Shown one piece after another: positions 1 to 10,870 of a stretch of 56,256 bases of DNA. The DNA lies in contig BFEA01000343.1 of NCBI GenBank assembly GCA_003427395.1, forward strand, positions 1,459,381-1,515,636, given 5' to 3'. This DNA comes from Chara braunii. Taxonomy: Eukaryota > Streptophyta > Charophyceae > Charales > Characeae. Both the position numbers and the translations under genes were made by a program. Numbering within the stretch: the first letter of the stretch is position 1; each line of letters begins with the position of its first letter. The notes beneath the pieces were generated by a model that was not told the DNA's origin, ran no database searches, and saw nothing but the letters and a program-made list of their open reading frames with translations.

Positions 1-487
1 CCCCTTTACCCCCCATCTTTGATCCCGATCCCTCCCCCCACCACCCGGCTCCTTTCCCCGCGCGATCTTCCCCGCTCCCCTCCCCGCGCATCCACCTTAG
101 CTGCCTCGACGCTTCTCTCCACTTGCGCGTGCACTTTCCCCTGGGTCGTGCTTTCCCTCGCGCACCCCCACTCCCTTTCCCACTGCGTGCTTCCACCCCT
201 GCGCAATCTCTCGCCATCCCGTTTCCCCCACCACCGTGTTGGCTCTCGTGCGCCAAACTCCTTTCCCGACGGCGTCTCGACTTCCTTACCCTGCTTCCGC
301 CCGCCGTCCGCGCTATCCATCACCTTCCCTCCTCGTTGCGCCCCCTCTCTCTCCGTTCCTGCCCCGCTCATTTCGATTCCCCATCGTGATTCCTTCGCTG
401 CCGCTCCTGTCCGCCGCTGCATGAGCGATTGCCCCACCCTTGATTCCTTCCACAGTGCGTCCTCAGTGGAAGACATTCTCCGACGGA
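1..487. other. Pyrimidine-rich stretch, no gene recognised
   Basis: The plus strand is dominated by C and T. Long open frames occur on both strands, but their products are low-complexity Pro/Ser/Arg strings, as expected from composition. No domain or promoter is recognised. It may belong to the left LTR or leader of element A, but no matching copy was found to the right of A. Confidence 0.4.
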
Positions 488-606
488 ATGATTGATGACG
501 ACGACACTTCAATTTGCTTTCCGGTACGAATACAAACTGTGAGAGCCTCGCCTATCGATCCTGCAGCGTTTCAGGACTTCAAGCTACAGGTGTCAGAAAA
601 GTTACC
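488..606 (+). other. Short protein-like open frame
   Basis: From an ATG at 488 the frame reads about 38 codons to a TAA, starting with four Asp residues and containing the stretch VRIQTVRASPIDPAAFQDF. The composition is more protein-like than its surroundings, and the frame is open upstream to about 425. It could be a fragment of an exon or of a gag leader. No family is recognised. Confidence 0.2.
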
Positions 607-607
607 A

Positions 608-626
608 CACGGATAACTTATCCGTG
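608..626. repeat. Perfect 9-bp-arm palindrome
   Basis: CACGGATAA and TTATCCGTG face each other around a single C. It lies just upstream of a trinucleotide repeat. Function unknown. Confidence 0.7.
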
Positions 627-631
627 GCCGC

Positions 632-676
632 TATCATCATCATCATCATCAACTTCATCATCATCATCATCATCAA
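632..676. repeat. ATC/CAT trinucleotide microsatellite
   Basis: Two runs of the ATC triplet (six and about five units) are separated by a short interruption. This is a simple sequence repeat. Confidence 0.9.
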
Positions 677-729
677 CGTCGCCGCCGTTGTCCACGTCAT
701 CAGTGCGCATTTGATCCGACGACCTCGTC

Positions 730-829
730 GTTCCACCGGGGGAACGATCGAGAAGACCCTTTAGGGGTGATCTGAAGACCTTCCCCGACTAGGGGGAAGG
801 ACATTCATTGCTCCCGGCCGACCGGGAGC
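730..829. repeat. Array of four small hairpins
   Basis: Four inverted repeats follow one another within 100 bp: GTTCC/GGAAC (730-745), ACCC/GGGT (756-768), CCTTCCCC/GGGGAAGG (779-800) and GCTCCCGG/CCGGGAGC (810-829). The third is followed by ACATTCATTG, a motif that also follows the hairpins in the 209-bp repeats near 52070-52490. No gene is nearby. Confidence 0.6.
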
Positions 830-1049
830 GAGGTATTGTCAATCTATCTCCCTCCTACTAATCCCCTCCCTTCCTCTTGCCGGTCCCTCTCAAAGATCTC
901 ATTTTTTTCCCCATCTTTTATCTCCTCTCCAACACCCCTTCTCTCCTCCCCCCTCCCCCCTAATTGGTCGCATCATCCAAAATTCCTACTACATATGACA
1001 CGTATCTTCCTTCTTTGTGCTTGTCAGACAATGCTGTCCATTCTGCCGT

Positions 1050-1850
1050 TCCGAATTTCAATCTAATTTGACAGGATTAATATTAGTCTTCTTTTCTCCC
1101 AACGCCGTGATCGAAATTAATTCCGGCAGTTTCGTTCAAAAGTTACGCAAATTTCTTTACTTCCTTGATTCATTTCGTTATTTAATTTCAAAATTCAATT
1201 TCATTTCAGAAACCCATGAAATAAATTTCAGAATTTACTACAAAGAATTCTTCCAATACCGAATTTCCTTCTATTCTCTATATCCCGTAAAATTTCGAAA
1301 TTCTCCCGTTGTTTTTGAAATTCTTTTGAACTCCTTTAAAATTCATCTTAATCTTGTAACAAGTCAAGAAATTTCATCCATTTAATCTAGATAACCCTGG
1401 AATTTCTTTCAACTTACTTTACGCAGCTATCACTAATTCTTTATGAAATTTTATAGTAAATTCTTAATTTAGAAATTAGTTTTCTACTTTTATTTCAAAT
1501 TTCCTTTGAAATTCTTTTAATTCCGAAAATACGTTGAGGAATTTTCCATTTTATTTCAAAAATTTTCTTATCAACTCATCTCTACATCTTTCATCATCTC
1601 TTCGAACTTTCGAAAAATTTTCCGAATGTTTTTGAAATTCCTTGAATTTTACTTCAATTTCTTCTAAATTCCGAAATTACGTCCAAATATTTTCGGAATT
1701 TTAGTTTGAATTCGTGATTGTCTTATGCATGCTCTCATCTAGACCCCACACTATTCTTTGAAAATTTCCTCTCATTTTATCCCCCGAATTGGAAATTGTC
1801 CTCTTTTTCCCTCACTCCGACTTTGAATTCTCTTGATTTAATTTTGGAAT
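1050..1850. repeat. AT-rich region with scattered GAATTTC-type motifs
   Basis: The motif GAAATTC or its complement GAATTTC, with variants, recurs every few tens of bases without a fixed period. No coding frame is supported. It may be part of the untranslated leader or LTR of element A. Confidence 0.4.
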
Positions 1851-2158
1851 TCGTCAGACCTCGTTTATACTCGCTTTCCTCTCGCAGTCCCTTACTCCTC
1901 TTTCTGCGTACCAACCTGGCTCCCCGTGACGCCCATTAGCGCGCAATCCAAAATCGCGCCGGAGACGCTCGTGCCGCAAACCGACTCGCTCGCTTTGACG
2001 CACCCCGATTGCTGCCACTGAGTCCCCCCCCCGCCCCAGTTCTCCCTCCTCACCTTCTCCATCCCTTGACCCCATGCAGACTACCGAATTTGCGAGCCCC
2101 TCCCGCTCCAACCAGTGAAGGACTTGCGTTCCTAGCTTACGAGCCTACATCCGACTCA

Positions 2159-3552
2159 ATGGTCACCCCTATGGCAATCAGTTCGGGCCCAGCTTCCCAG
2201 TTGAATCACATGGTGGACCTCCTCCACCGCTTGCAGGCCACACTCAAGGCCAAAATCGCGGCCCTCTATACCGACTTTTCATCCCTGTCGGCCCGCGTGT
2301 CACAGTTGGAGCCCTCTACCAGTGCATCCCCCCCCCCACCCCCCTCATCTGCATCTATGCTAGCTTCCTCTCCTTCTTCGGCTGGCGTCATCTACACACT
2401 TGTCTCTTCCACTGGCTGCATGTCCTCATCCCATCCCCACCCTTCCTCTGCAGCCATCTCTGCCTCTCAGGTATCTCCCCCTGCACCTCCCTCCTCAGGA
2501 CCCATGGCATCTTGTCCCGCCACCTCCTCGACGTTAGTTTCCACGACACCCCCCTCATTGCCCCCCCCCCCCCCCCCCTTACACCCAGGACACACAATGC
2601 CGAGCTCCAACGCCAGCTCACCCTGGCCCATGATCACATCCGCCAGCTCCAAGGAGGTAAACCCTTGCCTCCCCACCTCGCGACACAACGTTTTGCCCCT
2701 TTCATCTATCGACAGCATCAGACACAGGCCGCTGCGATGCATTTCACTCTCCCACCACCAGCCACCACGATGTGTCAGGGACCGTTGCCCTGGCTCCCCG
2801 CTCTTTCTAGTGGTTCTGCTGGTGCCACTACTTCTTCTGTCCTCTTGTCACAATCGGCTCTCCCTCTCCCTACCCATTATCAGCCACCAACGTATGTTCC
2901 ACAATTTCGACGGGATCATCTCCCACAGTTTGACGGCAGGTCCTCCGAGCTCCAAGGATGGATCACTACTGCTGAGGAGCAGCTTCGCTACCATGGTGTC
3001 GCCATGGAACTGTGGCCCGTCGAGATGTCCTCTCGCTTTACAGGTCGTGCAGCCTCAACCTGGCACGACTTTCTCGCCCTTCGCTCACAGCGCGGCGTAC
3101 ATGAGGGCATGTCTTATCCCGAGTTTTGTGATTTCCTTCAGCAGTACTTTTCTCGCCCTGCGCCCACCCGCGACCCGACTATTCGTGTGGCTTAGATCAG
3201 ATGGCTTGGTGGCGACAATGCCTTAGAGTCATACATCACGGCATTCCACCGTGTACGCGCTCAGATTCCCATCACAGCCATATCCGAGGACACCATGATC
3301 CAACGATTCTGAGCAGGCCTACCTCAGCCATTCCAGCTGCTGATGTTGGCGTATTCGATCCCCACCTTGCCAGAGCCTTTCAACATTGCTAGGGCCATCC
3401 ATCTCACTTATGCTCCACTCGTCGGCCCCCCGCCTCATTCCGCCGCTGCCCATTCCGCTACTACTGCAGCACCTCGCCCCTCTCAGCCTTGACAGTCCTC
3501 CACATACCGTCGTAGCCCTCGTAGAGGCTCTGGAGGATTCCTCTCTCGTCGC
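2159..3552 (+). pseudogene. gag: Element A gag (broken)
   Basis: This is the structural protein that would form the retrotransposon particle in the cytoplasm. The first ATG in a good frame is at 2159. The N-terminal part has a coiled-coil-like stretch (around MVDLLHRLQATLKAKIAAL) and a Ser/Pro linker. The frame is lost at a run of about 17 C residues near 2562-2578 and continues in the next frame. There the gag capsid-type region is recognisable: FRRDHLPQFDGRSSELQGW at about 2905, then a conserved W followed by a helical region to 3190. Stops at 3193-3195, 3310-3312 and 3490-3492 interrupt a frame that otherwise runs on into pol. No zinc knuckle is seen. The family assignment rests on position and the gag-like LPxFDG...W pattern. 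Confidence 0.7.
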
Positions 3553-5040
3553 TTGCATGCGCTGCTTCGTGACCCGTCGAGCATTGATGATGGCACTGCC
3601 TCCGATGATTCTGCGAGTGACCCAGATCAGGGAACCGACCCTCAGTCCCCCACGGAGAATGACGCCTCTTCCCATGACGACCGTCTTGTCCGGGCCCTTT
3701 TCGCCCTCTTCCGACGTCAGCCCTCATCCTCCAGGACTCGTTCTACGGTCACCCAACTACCTCTCCCAACGGGCTTTGTGTTCCCTCGCAGCCGCCTGAC
3801 CATCACTGAGAGTGAGGACCTTCGCACACGAGGCATCTGCACCCGCTGCCTGCCCGTACGCAGACGCCCTCCAGAGTCACTTCGCATAGCAGGCTCGCCC
3901 TCAGGCTGTTCCCCCCGCCTCGACCTCCAACGCAGCAACCACCTAGCTACGATGTCACATTCCCCTCACTCTCCTCCGGTAGCAGGTATACCTGTTCACA
4001 ACTCTACCTTTGCACCGCTTGCTACTCTTCCCGATGACTCTGGTCCAACCTTATCTGTGGGTGACCCTATCGACACTGGTATGCCTTCTCCTCCCTTGTC
4101 TAGCGTCCCTTGTGACCCCCCTCCTCCACGTCCTCCTATCAGGCGTGCTCTTCACACGGCCCGCTGCAGTGCTTCCCTTATTGCAGTCGAGCATATCATT
4201 GACTTCCTGGACCTTGAGTGTGTTAAGGTCCACCAGGAACGTCTCCGCCTTAAAGAGCGCACCCTGTCCGCGATGTCTCAGCGCCTACACAATCCCGATC
4301 GCACCTTACCGATTATTCCAGTGCACCTCAGGACGTCTACTAGAGTGTATCGCACACTATGGGACTTTGGCTCTACTAGCGACTTCATTCATCCTCGCGT
4401 AGTTAAGGAGGCATCTCTCTATACATCCGCCTACCCTTCCACTGTCATTGTCACGCTTGGCGACAATCAGGCCAAATCATTCGTTGATTCGGTGGTGCCT
4501 GATCTTCCATTCTCCTTCCCCTTGCGGATGCCCCACAGCCTTCGCAAGGCCCCTCGGTTCCATGACCAGTGGACCTTCGACATCATGAAAACCCTATATG
4601 ATCTTGTTCTCGGCACTGCCTACTCCCATCAGTTCACCCATGCTGGCCCCGATTGGACCCACAACGACCTCGTCCTCGACGCCAAGGATGTGAAGCAATA
4701 CCGTATTCCGTTGTTGGGCAAATCGGACTCTACATCCCCCTCTCCTGTCAATGTTGCCATCTTGACACCAACTAAGTTCCACCACATCCTTCGTCAGCCT
4801 GATGCCGAACTCTACATTGTCGAAATCACGGATTTCCTTGTCTATAACTCTATGCATCAGTACGCTGAGTTGGTCGAGCTCGACCCACCACTCCCTGAGC
4901 CCCCCGAGCCTCCTGATCCTTCAGCCCCCTCATCCCCCTTCACCCCTGCTACCTCATCTCACCTTCTTGCATCTTGTACCACGGAGGCGCCATCGGTACC
5001 TATTCCCATACCGACTCCTTCCACCCCTGCTTCAGACGTC
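3553..5040 (+). pseudogene. Element A protease and linker region
   Basis: This is the open first half of the pol frame. An aspartic protease (retropepsin) is recognised around 4300-4680 by the pattern [16 protein letters not shown], where the usual catalytic triplet is Asp-Ser-Gly or Asp-Thr-Gly. Here it reads Asp-Phe-Gly (4363-4371), as a single C-to-T change of a TCT codon would give, so catalysis is doubtful. The expected downstream segment ([11 protein letters not shown], about 4600) is present. The rest is Pro/Ser-rich linker before RT. It would cut the Gag-Pol polyprotein if active. Confidence 0.7.
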
Positions 5041-6050
5041 GCTGTAGCCGAGGAGTTTGACAACCTCCTATCGACTTTGCAGCCTAGCGTTGCGGCCCTC
5101 CTTCGCGAGTATCACGATGTTTTTCCTCCGACTGTCTCTTATAGCAGCATCCCTCCTATACGCGATATCGAGCACCACATCCGACTCGAACCTAACTACC
5201 GTATTCAGCATCGTGCCCCATATCGCCTCTCGGTTCCCGAAGCCCAAGAGCTTAAACGCCAAATTGACGAGCTGCTTCGTCAGGGCTTCATTAAATCGAG
5301 TACGTCCCCATGGAGTGCACCTGTCCTCTTCGATCGCAAGAAGGATGACACTCTCCGCCTCTGCCTCGATTACTGCGGTCTCAACGAATATACGGCCAGA
5401 AACAGTTATCCTATGCCCCGTGCGGATGATTTGTTCGACCGCCTCTCCGGCCACCACTTTTTCACGAAGATCGATCTTCGTAGCGGATATCACCAGATCC
5501 GCGTAGCCAAGGAGGACCAGCCTAAGACTGCTTTCCGTTCTCGTTTTGGGCATTATCAGTTTACTGTCATGCCTTTCGGTCTCCGTAATGCCCCTGCCAC
5601 CTTCCAGACGACTATGAACACGATGTTCCAAGAACTTCTTGAAGACTCGGTTCTAGTCTACATCGACGACATCCTGGTCTATAGTCGTACCTTAGAGGAG
5701 CATCTGACCCACCTTCGCACTGTCCTCCAGCGATTACGCGACCATGGGTTTTATGCGAAGCTCTCCAAATGTTAATTCGCTCAACCCAAAGTCGACTTCC
5801 TTGGGCATCAGGTCTCCGAGCACGAACTCCACATGGACGACTTGAAGATTCAGGCCATTGTCGACAGGCCCACTCCTACTTCTCTTCCTGCGCTGCGTAG
5901 TTTTCTTCGGTTGACCAACTACTATGGTCATTTTCTTAAGAACTACGCGCAGTATTCTTCCCATCTTACCCCTCTGACTCGCGGACGTCTACCCTTTCAT
6001 TGGACCCCGACTCACGAGGATGCTTTCCGCTCCCAGATCTACCAGCCCCC
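5041..6050 (+). pseudogene. Element A reverse transcriptase
   Basis: RNA-dependent DNA polymerase that would copy the element RNA into DNA. Motifs in order: an RT N-terminal segment with [18 protein letters not shown] near 5280, [19 protein letters not shown], the first catalytic Asp in [13 protein letters not shown] (about 5467), [13 protein letters not shown] (about 5570) and the YIDD active site at 5659-5670. The frame then meets a TAA at 5773-5775, where relatives have a sense codon in KCxF, and continues in the same frame through FLGHQV and the thumb/connection (LRSFLRLTNYYGHF, about 5900). Catalytic residues are intact; the stop and later frameshift break the polyprotein. Confidence 0.9.
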
Positions 6051-6543
6051 TCTACTTCTCCTGATTCCACAGAGGTCCGCCTCCCTCGCATTCCTCGCTT
6101 CCCTCCTCCACCTCCAGCGACTGCGGCCCATCTTGCACCCATCGAGCCTACCCCCCAAGGGGCCCCACCCCCTTATATTCCTGACGTCGCTGATGACGGT
6201 ACAGTCGAGTCTCGCGATGGAGAGTGTCCCGTTGCTTATCTATCTCGACAGCTACTTTCCGCTGAGCGTAACTATACTGCCGACGAGCGTGAGGTCCTTG
6301 CGCTGGTCTATGTTGTTAAGAAGTGGCGTCATCATTTGCACGGTCATACTTTCACCGTTTTGACGGACAACTCGGTCCTCGCCGCCTTCCAGACGAAGCC
6401 TGAGCCCACTTCTCGTCAGGCTTGTTGGTGGCGTGACCTCTCTGAGTTCGATTTCACCATCAAGAAGATTTCCGGCGAAAGCAACAACGTAGTAGATGCC
6501 TTATCCCGCCGCCCCGACCTTCAGTGCGAGGATCGTCAGCTAT
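6051..6543 (+). pseudogene. Element A RNase H with Pro-rich replacement
   Basis: The C-terminal half of a Ty3/gypsy RNase H is clear: PVAYLSRQLLSAERNYTADE (from about 6230), EREVLALVYVVKKWRHHLHG, the third catalytic Asp in VLTDNSVLAAF and the final Asp in NNVVDALSRRPD. The N-terminal strand that normally carries the first catalytic Asp is absent. In its place is a Pro-rich segment (about 6040-6200). The frame changes near 6050. The enzyme would normally remove RNA from the RNA-DNA hybrid; without the first Asp it is probably inactive. Confidence 0.75.
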
Positions 6544-7170
6544 CTGCTATTTCAACTCCCACCATCCACCCCACCTTTCTGGATGAGTACCGCCGCGCAT
6601 ACACCCAGTGCCCTGAGTTGCAGTCCATCTGCGCTGACCTACAGGCTGGCAAGTCCGTCCCTAACTTCCATCTCAATCCCTGTGGACTCCTATACTGGCT
6701 TGTCCGCCAAGGTACCCGTACTCCTCACTTATGTGTGCCCTCTATTCGCCAGCTCCGCGTTCGGGCTATCGCTGAGTGTCATGACCAGTGCGCCGCCGGT
6801 CATCTCGGTGTCTTCAAGACACTTGACCGCCTCTACCGCCATTACTACTGGGAGCACGCCGTCCTTTCACTAAGGAGTACGTCCGCACCTGCAGGATATG
6901 CCAGGAGACCAACATCCCCAACCAACCCCCCTACGGTCTTCTTCAACCCTTACCCATTCCCACTCAGCGTTGGACTTCTGTCTCTATGGACTTCATCGGT
7001 CCTCTTCGTCCCCCTACCCCACGAGGCCACGACGCCATCTTCGTAGTTGTCTGGCAGTTGGCTAAGCATGCTCACTTACACTCTCGCAAGTATGCTAGTT
7101 CAGCCAAAGACATCGCCTCCCTATACTTCAACCGTATTGCCATTCATCATGGTCTTCCCACTAGCATCGT
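6544..7170 (+). pseudogene. Element A integrase, N-terminal part
   Basis: The zinc-binding HHCC domain is seen: two His in AECHDQCAAGHLGVFKTLDRLY (about 6770-6830) and the Cys pair in VRTCRICQET after a frameshift near 6865. The catalytic core starts with the first Asp in SVSMDFIGPLRPP (about 6985). The core is cut at 7170 after GLPTSIV by insertion of element B. The remainder is at 49375. Integrase would join the element DNA to the chromosome. Confidence 0.85.
7167..7170. repeat. Target-site duplication of element B, left copy (TCGT)
   Basis: TCGT lies directly before the LTR start TGTTAGGCGG and again directly after the right LTR end TTTCCTCACA (49371-49374). The flanking integrase codons of element A resume across the pair. 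Confidence 0.85.
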
Positions 7171-8150
7171 TGTTAGGCGGTCACAAGAAATAAGCCGCCT
7201 GAAATTTGCGGCTTTGGGACTTGGGCTCAAAAACAAGTCCGTGTTTTGACGGTACTCTGGTTTGACCAGGCAGCAAAAATTAGGGGAACTTAGGGCGCCC
7301 CCTGATTTTGGGCGCACTGAACCTTACGAGTAACCCTCAAAGATGGCGAAATGGGTAGCCGCTCCCGGCACATCTAGGGACCGTCATTTCCGCCCGTTCC
7401 GAGGCTAGATCTGGGACGGCCGACCTCGAGGAGGTATCGCGTGGGTTGACCCCGCCGCAATGCTTTTGCAGCATATGATCGGGGCCGAAATAGCGCCTCA
7501 ATTTTTTGTCAATTTGGGTACCTAAATTAAAAATGGGGGAAAAGATTAAGAACAGTAGGAGGGGGAAAAAATGTAGTATTCCTTGATTTCCTTATTTTCT
7601 ATGGCATTTAAATTTTGGAGAAAATACCTCATTATTTTATGTTTCCGGCAATGGAATCAAAAACAGAGAAAAATATTAAAAATGATAGAGGAGAAAAAAA
7701 ACAAAAGAATTCTAACAATTTAATTAAGACTCCCTCGAAATTTATTTTTGGTGAACTTACTGTTAAAAAGGGGGTGGAATGATTAGAAATGATGGAACGA
7801 ACAAGAACTAATGATTATTCAATGCCTGGCCTGATTTTGCTTAGATTAGCCAACGTCAATTCAGAACCCAGATTTGATCAAATTCTCTGAACTCTAACAA
7901 TTTTTTTACTATCCCCTGATGATCGGGATTATCTGTGTCGCTTTCGCGATTTATCTGATTAATAACCTCACTGAGTCAGCCCGAGGGTGGTTGCATGGAC
8001 AGCGTGGGTGGTGCTACCTTGGGCTGACAGTATGGTATTTGGCTTGATACGGATACGTGGCTCGGAGAGATTCGATATTGTTACGGACTGGCTACATCCT
8101 ACGGTATCCGGCGTGTATCTGGTTTGGCATGGACTCGGCGTAAGTTTGTT

Positions 8151-8540
8151 TCAGGCTTGGGGCCACTATGGTGACTTACTTTCAGGTTTGCGGCCACTGC
8201 AGTGATTTATTTTCAGGTTTGGAACCTTGACGGCATGTTACTTCAGGCTCGGAACCACTACGGCAGTCTGTTTCAGGTTCGGGACATCACGGTGACTTGT
8301 TTTCAGGTCTGGGACCACTACCGCAGCTCATTTCAGGTTTGGAGCCACCGCCGTGATCTATTTCAAGGTTCGGGGCCTTGGCGGTCGCTTGTTTTCAGGT
8401 CCGGACCATTCCTGAATTTGTATCAGGTTCGGAGCCATCACCGTGGGTTGTTTTCAGATCCGGAATCATCACGGATATTCATTTCAGGCACGGTGTGAGC
8501 CCGACATTGGTGCATTTCAGGTCTATTACTGGTTCGGCAT
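8151..8540 (+). repeat. 30-bp tandem repeat array in 5' LTR of B
   Basis: The start motif TCAGG (often TTTCAGGTTCGG) recurs at 8151, 8182, 8213, 8243, 8273, 8303, 8333, about 8363, 8395 and 8423 and onwards, a period of 30-32 bp, for about 12 copies. Copies contain degenerate ACCACTACGGC. Because 30 is a multiple of three, one frame reads a 10-residue peptide repeat, which I take as a by-product. Confidence 0.85.
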
Positions 8541-8939
8541 CAGCGTGGAACACGCCACAACTTTATTCTTCGGTCCACTATAGGTTCGCCATTGTCGTTA
8601 CGGTTGTCCCAGGCGGTTTGGTGTTGGTGCAACTCCGAGAGATTACTTCAGGACTGACGTTGGTTCGGTGCGGGCAGCTGTGGTTCGGTACTGCCCTCGA
8701 GCTGCGCCCATGTACGGTATTCGACATATTTCGCCTGGTAGGAGCTACTCGGGTTCTGCCCAGGCACGATGCTCTGGTTCGGATGGACGTTCAGTCCTAT
8801 CATGCTACGTTGCAAGGCATTCGACATATATGAGGGTCGGGTAAGATTCGTCACAGGTACGGTGACAATTTGGTATTCCATGATATTGACATACAGGTTC
8901 GAGCATGTACGACATGGCAACCTAATACGATAACCTTCT

Positions 8940-9608
8940 TTATTTTGGTACGCTCGCTGAATCGGCCTCGGGGGATGGATTATCCGGCCACAGCGAGTGG
9001 GGGCCGTTGTTACCTGAGAATCTGAAATTTGGCCGAGGCTCTATCCACTGAGGCGGATTCGTTGGTACCCCGGCCTGGTGCGGGTACTCCCGGGGGTCCT
9101 TTGAATGAGCTGGTACCGTCACTATAGCGGGGCTGTAAGCCGTGGTTTCCGTGGAAGATGCGGTTTTGCACTGGAGTCGACGAATAGCCAAGCCTGTTAA
9201 CGGACGGGGTCCGGTCCCCTCAGTCTGCCGTGGCGCGTGAGAAGAGAAACGGTCTGGATATAGCCAGACCAGCGGATGGAGACGGGGGCAGTATGCAAGG
9301 CGTACCCAGCCCACATCTCGTTTGGATGCAGGCAGCGTCAACAAGCTGGGTACACGCAAATGGGTGCAGGCGAGGTCAACACGTTGGAAGTGCGCGAGCT
9401 TAGAGAGGTGCACACGCTCGGCTGGGACAGACGAGGAGTGCGCAAGGCGTGCACAGCGGACCTGTCGCTGAGAAGAGACACGCGAGCTTGCACGCTGGGT
9501 GGCGGGCGGACGGGGGACAAACGAGAGAATCGGGCGGATGGGTAGTGGGAACGTGCCTGGTGTTCCCAGCCCTCCCGAGCGCAGAACAGGTTGAGGTGTG
9601 ATGAGCAA
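8940..9608 (-). other. Conserved open frame in LTR of B (left copy)
   Basis: A minus-strand frame of about 222 codons (first Met near 9608) lies in a G+C-rich block that is nearly identical between the two LTRs, while flanking LTR sequence is much more diverged. The predicted product is Pro/Arg/Ser-rich with no domain I recognise. It could be a real LTR-encoded protein, or the block could be kept similar by gene conversion with the frame open by chance. Confidence 0.3.
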
Positions 9609-9974
9609 ATGAGGAAGCTTACTCCTGGACCAAGAAACGGAACAGTCATGGCGCCAAGGAGGAGGGAGACTGGGTCAATAAGAGAGTGGCGAAGAGAGGA
9701 GCGTCACGTCTCCTGCACAGGATGTTCACAACGCGCATGAGAGAGGTCGGCCGGGTAAAAATTGACTCTAAATGGCGCCATTTGAATCATGGGAAGACTG
9801 CATTAACCAATAGAACTGGTACCGAGTCTTGGGTGAGTACTTAAAATGCCGTTTCATACCTCCCTAATTAGGAGCTTTTAATCTGCCCCCGAAGGCGGAG
9901 CGAGTGCATACAGAATTTTAACTTGATATGCCCGCAGCTTCCGCAACTTTCTCGTCAGAATATGATCAACGAAT

Positions 9975-10870
9975 TTGCCCTCGGAAGTGAGGCAAATGCG
10001 TTCTGATTTCTGCGGCATGATCTGCCCGCTCCATTGAAGTACAATTGTGAGCATTAATCTGCCCGTATGAGTGGGCCAAATGTGTTCTGATATCTGCGGC
10101 ATAAACTGCCCGCTCCATTGAAGTGCAATTGTGGGCATTAATCTGCCCGTATAAGTTGGGCAAATGCGTTCTGATACCGGGGACTTGATCTGCCCGCTTC
10201 ATTGAAGTGCAATTGTGGGCATTAATCTGCCCGTATAAGTTGGGCAAATGCGTTCTGATTTCTGCGGCATGATCTGCCTGCTCCATTGAAGTACAATTGT
10301 GAGCATTAATCAGCCCGTATAAGTGGGCCAAATGCGTTCTGATATCTGTGGCGTAAACTGCCCGCTCCATTGAAGTGCAATTGTGGGCATTAATCTGCCC
10401 GTATAAGTGGGGCAAATGCGTTTTGATTTTTGCGGCATAATCTGCCCTTTCTATTGAAGTGCAATTGTGGGCATTAATCTGCCCGTATAAGTGGGGCAAA
10501 TGCGTTCTGATTTTTGCGGCATAAGCTGCCCTCTCCATTGAAGTGCANNNNNNNNNNNNNNNNNNNNNNNNNNNNNNNNNNNNNNNNNNNNNNNNNNNNN
10601 NNNNNNNNNNNNNNNNNNNNNNNNNNNNNNNNNNNNNNNNNNNNNNNNNNNNNNNNNGCAAATGCATTCTGATTTCTGCGGCATAATCTGCCCTCTCCAT
10701 TGAAGTGCAATTGTGGGCATTAATCTGCCCGTATAAGTGGGGCAAATGCGTTATGATTTTTGCGGCATGATCTACCCATTACATCGAAGTGCAATTGTGG
10801 GCATTAATCTTTCCGTATAAGTGGGACAAATACGTTCTGAAATCTGGGGGCTTGATCTGCACGTTCCTAC
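9975..10870 (+). repeat. 84-bp tandem repeat array in 5' LTR of B
   Basis: Units contain TCTGCCCGTATAAGTGGGC, then AAATGCGTTCTGAT, TGCGGCAT, TCCATTGAAGTGCAATTGTG. The spacing is 84 bp (for example 10141 to 10225), with about 10 copies including those hidden by N at 10548-10657. The minus strand stays open across units because 84 is a multiple of three (28-residue repeat). The outer copies are degenerate. Confidence 0.9.
10548..10657. other. Assembly gap (N)
   Basis: A run of 110 N lies inside the 84-bp tandem array, where assembly is expected to fail. Confidence 0.99.

Larger units (their letters stand above)
2009..7170 (+). mobile_element. Element A, left part: chromodomain Ty3/gypsy retrotransposon
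   Basis: Gag, protease, reverse transcriptase, RNase H and the start of integrase lie in Ty3/gypsy order on the plus strand. The integrase stops at 7170, where element B begins, and resumes after 49374. A chromodomain at the far end of the integrase places A among the chromoviruses. Coding is broken by at least four stop codons and three or four frameshifts. LTRs and primer-binding site were not found; the left LTR may lie in or before 1-2000. Confidence 0.85.

Noticed and set aside
19-495. Long open frames on both strands at the left edge as genes
   Set aside because: Products are Pro/Ser/Arg low-complexity strings that follow from the CT-rich composition; no domain and no start context.
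1-2000. Left LTR of element A matching 50502-52500
   Set aside because: Only a 9-10-base phrase is shared by eye; no LTR-length similarity or TG...CA ends could be placed.
7918-7960. CTGATGA in the LTR of B as a further hammerhead
   Set aside because: No GAAA at the right distance and no stem II; the core match is accidental.
8151-8540. Regularly spaced repeats resembling a CRISPR array
   Set aside because: Repeats are contiguous 30-bp units with no unique spacers, in a eukaryotic LTR, and are duplicated in the other LTR.
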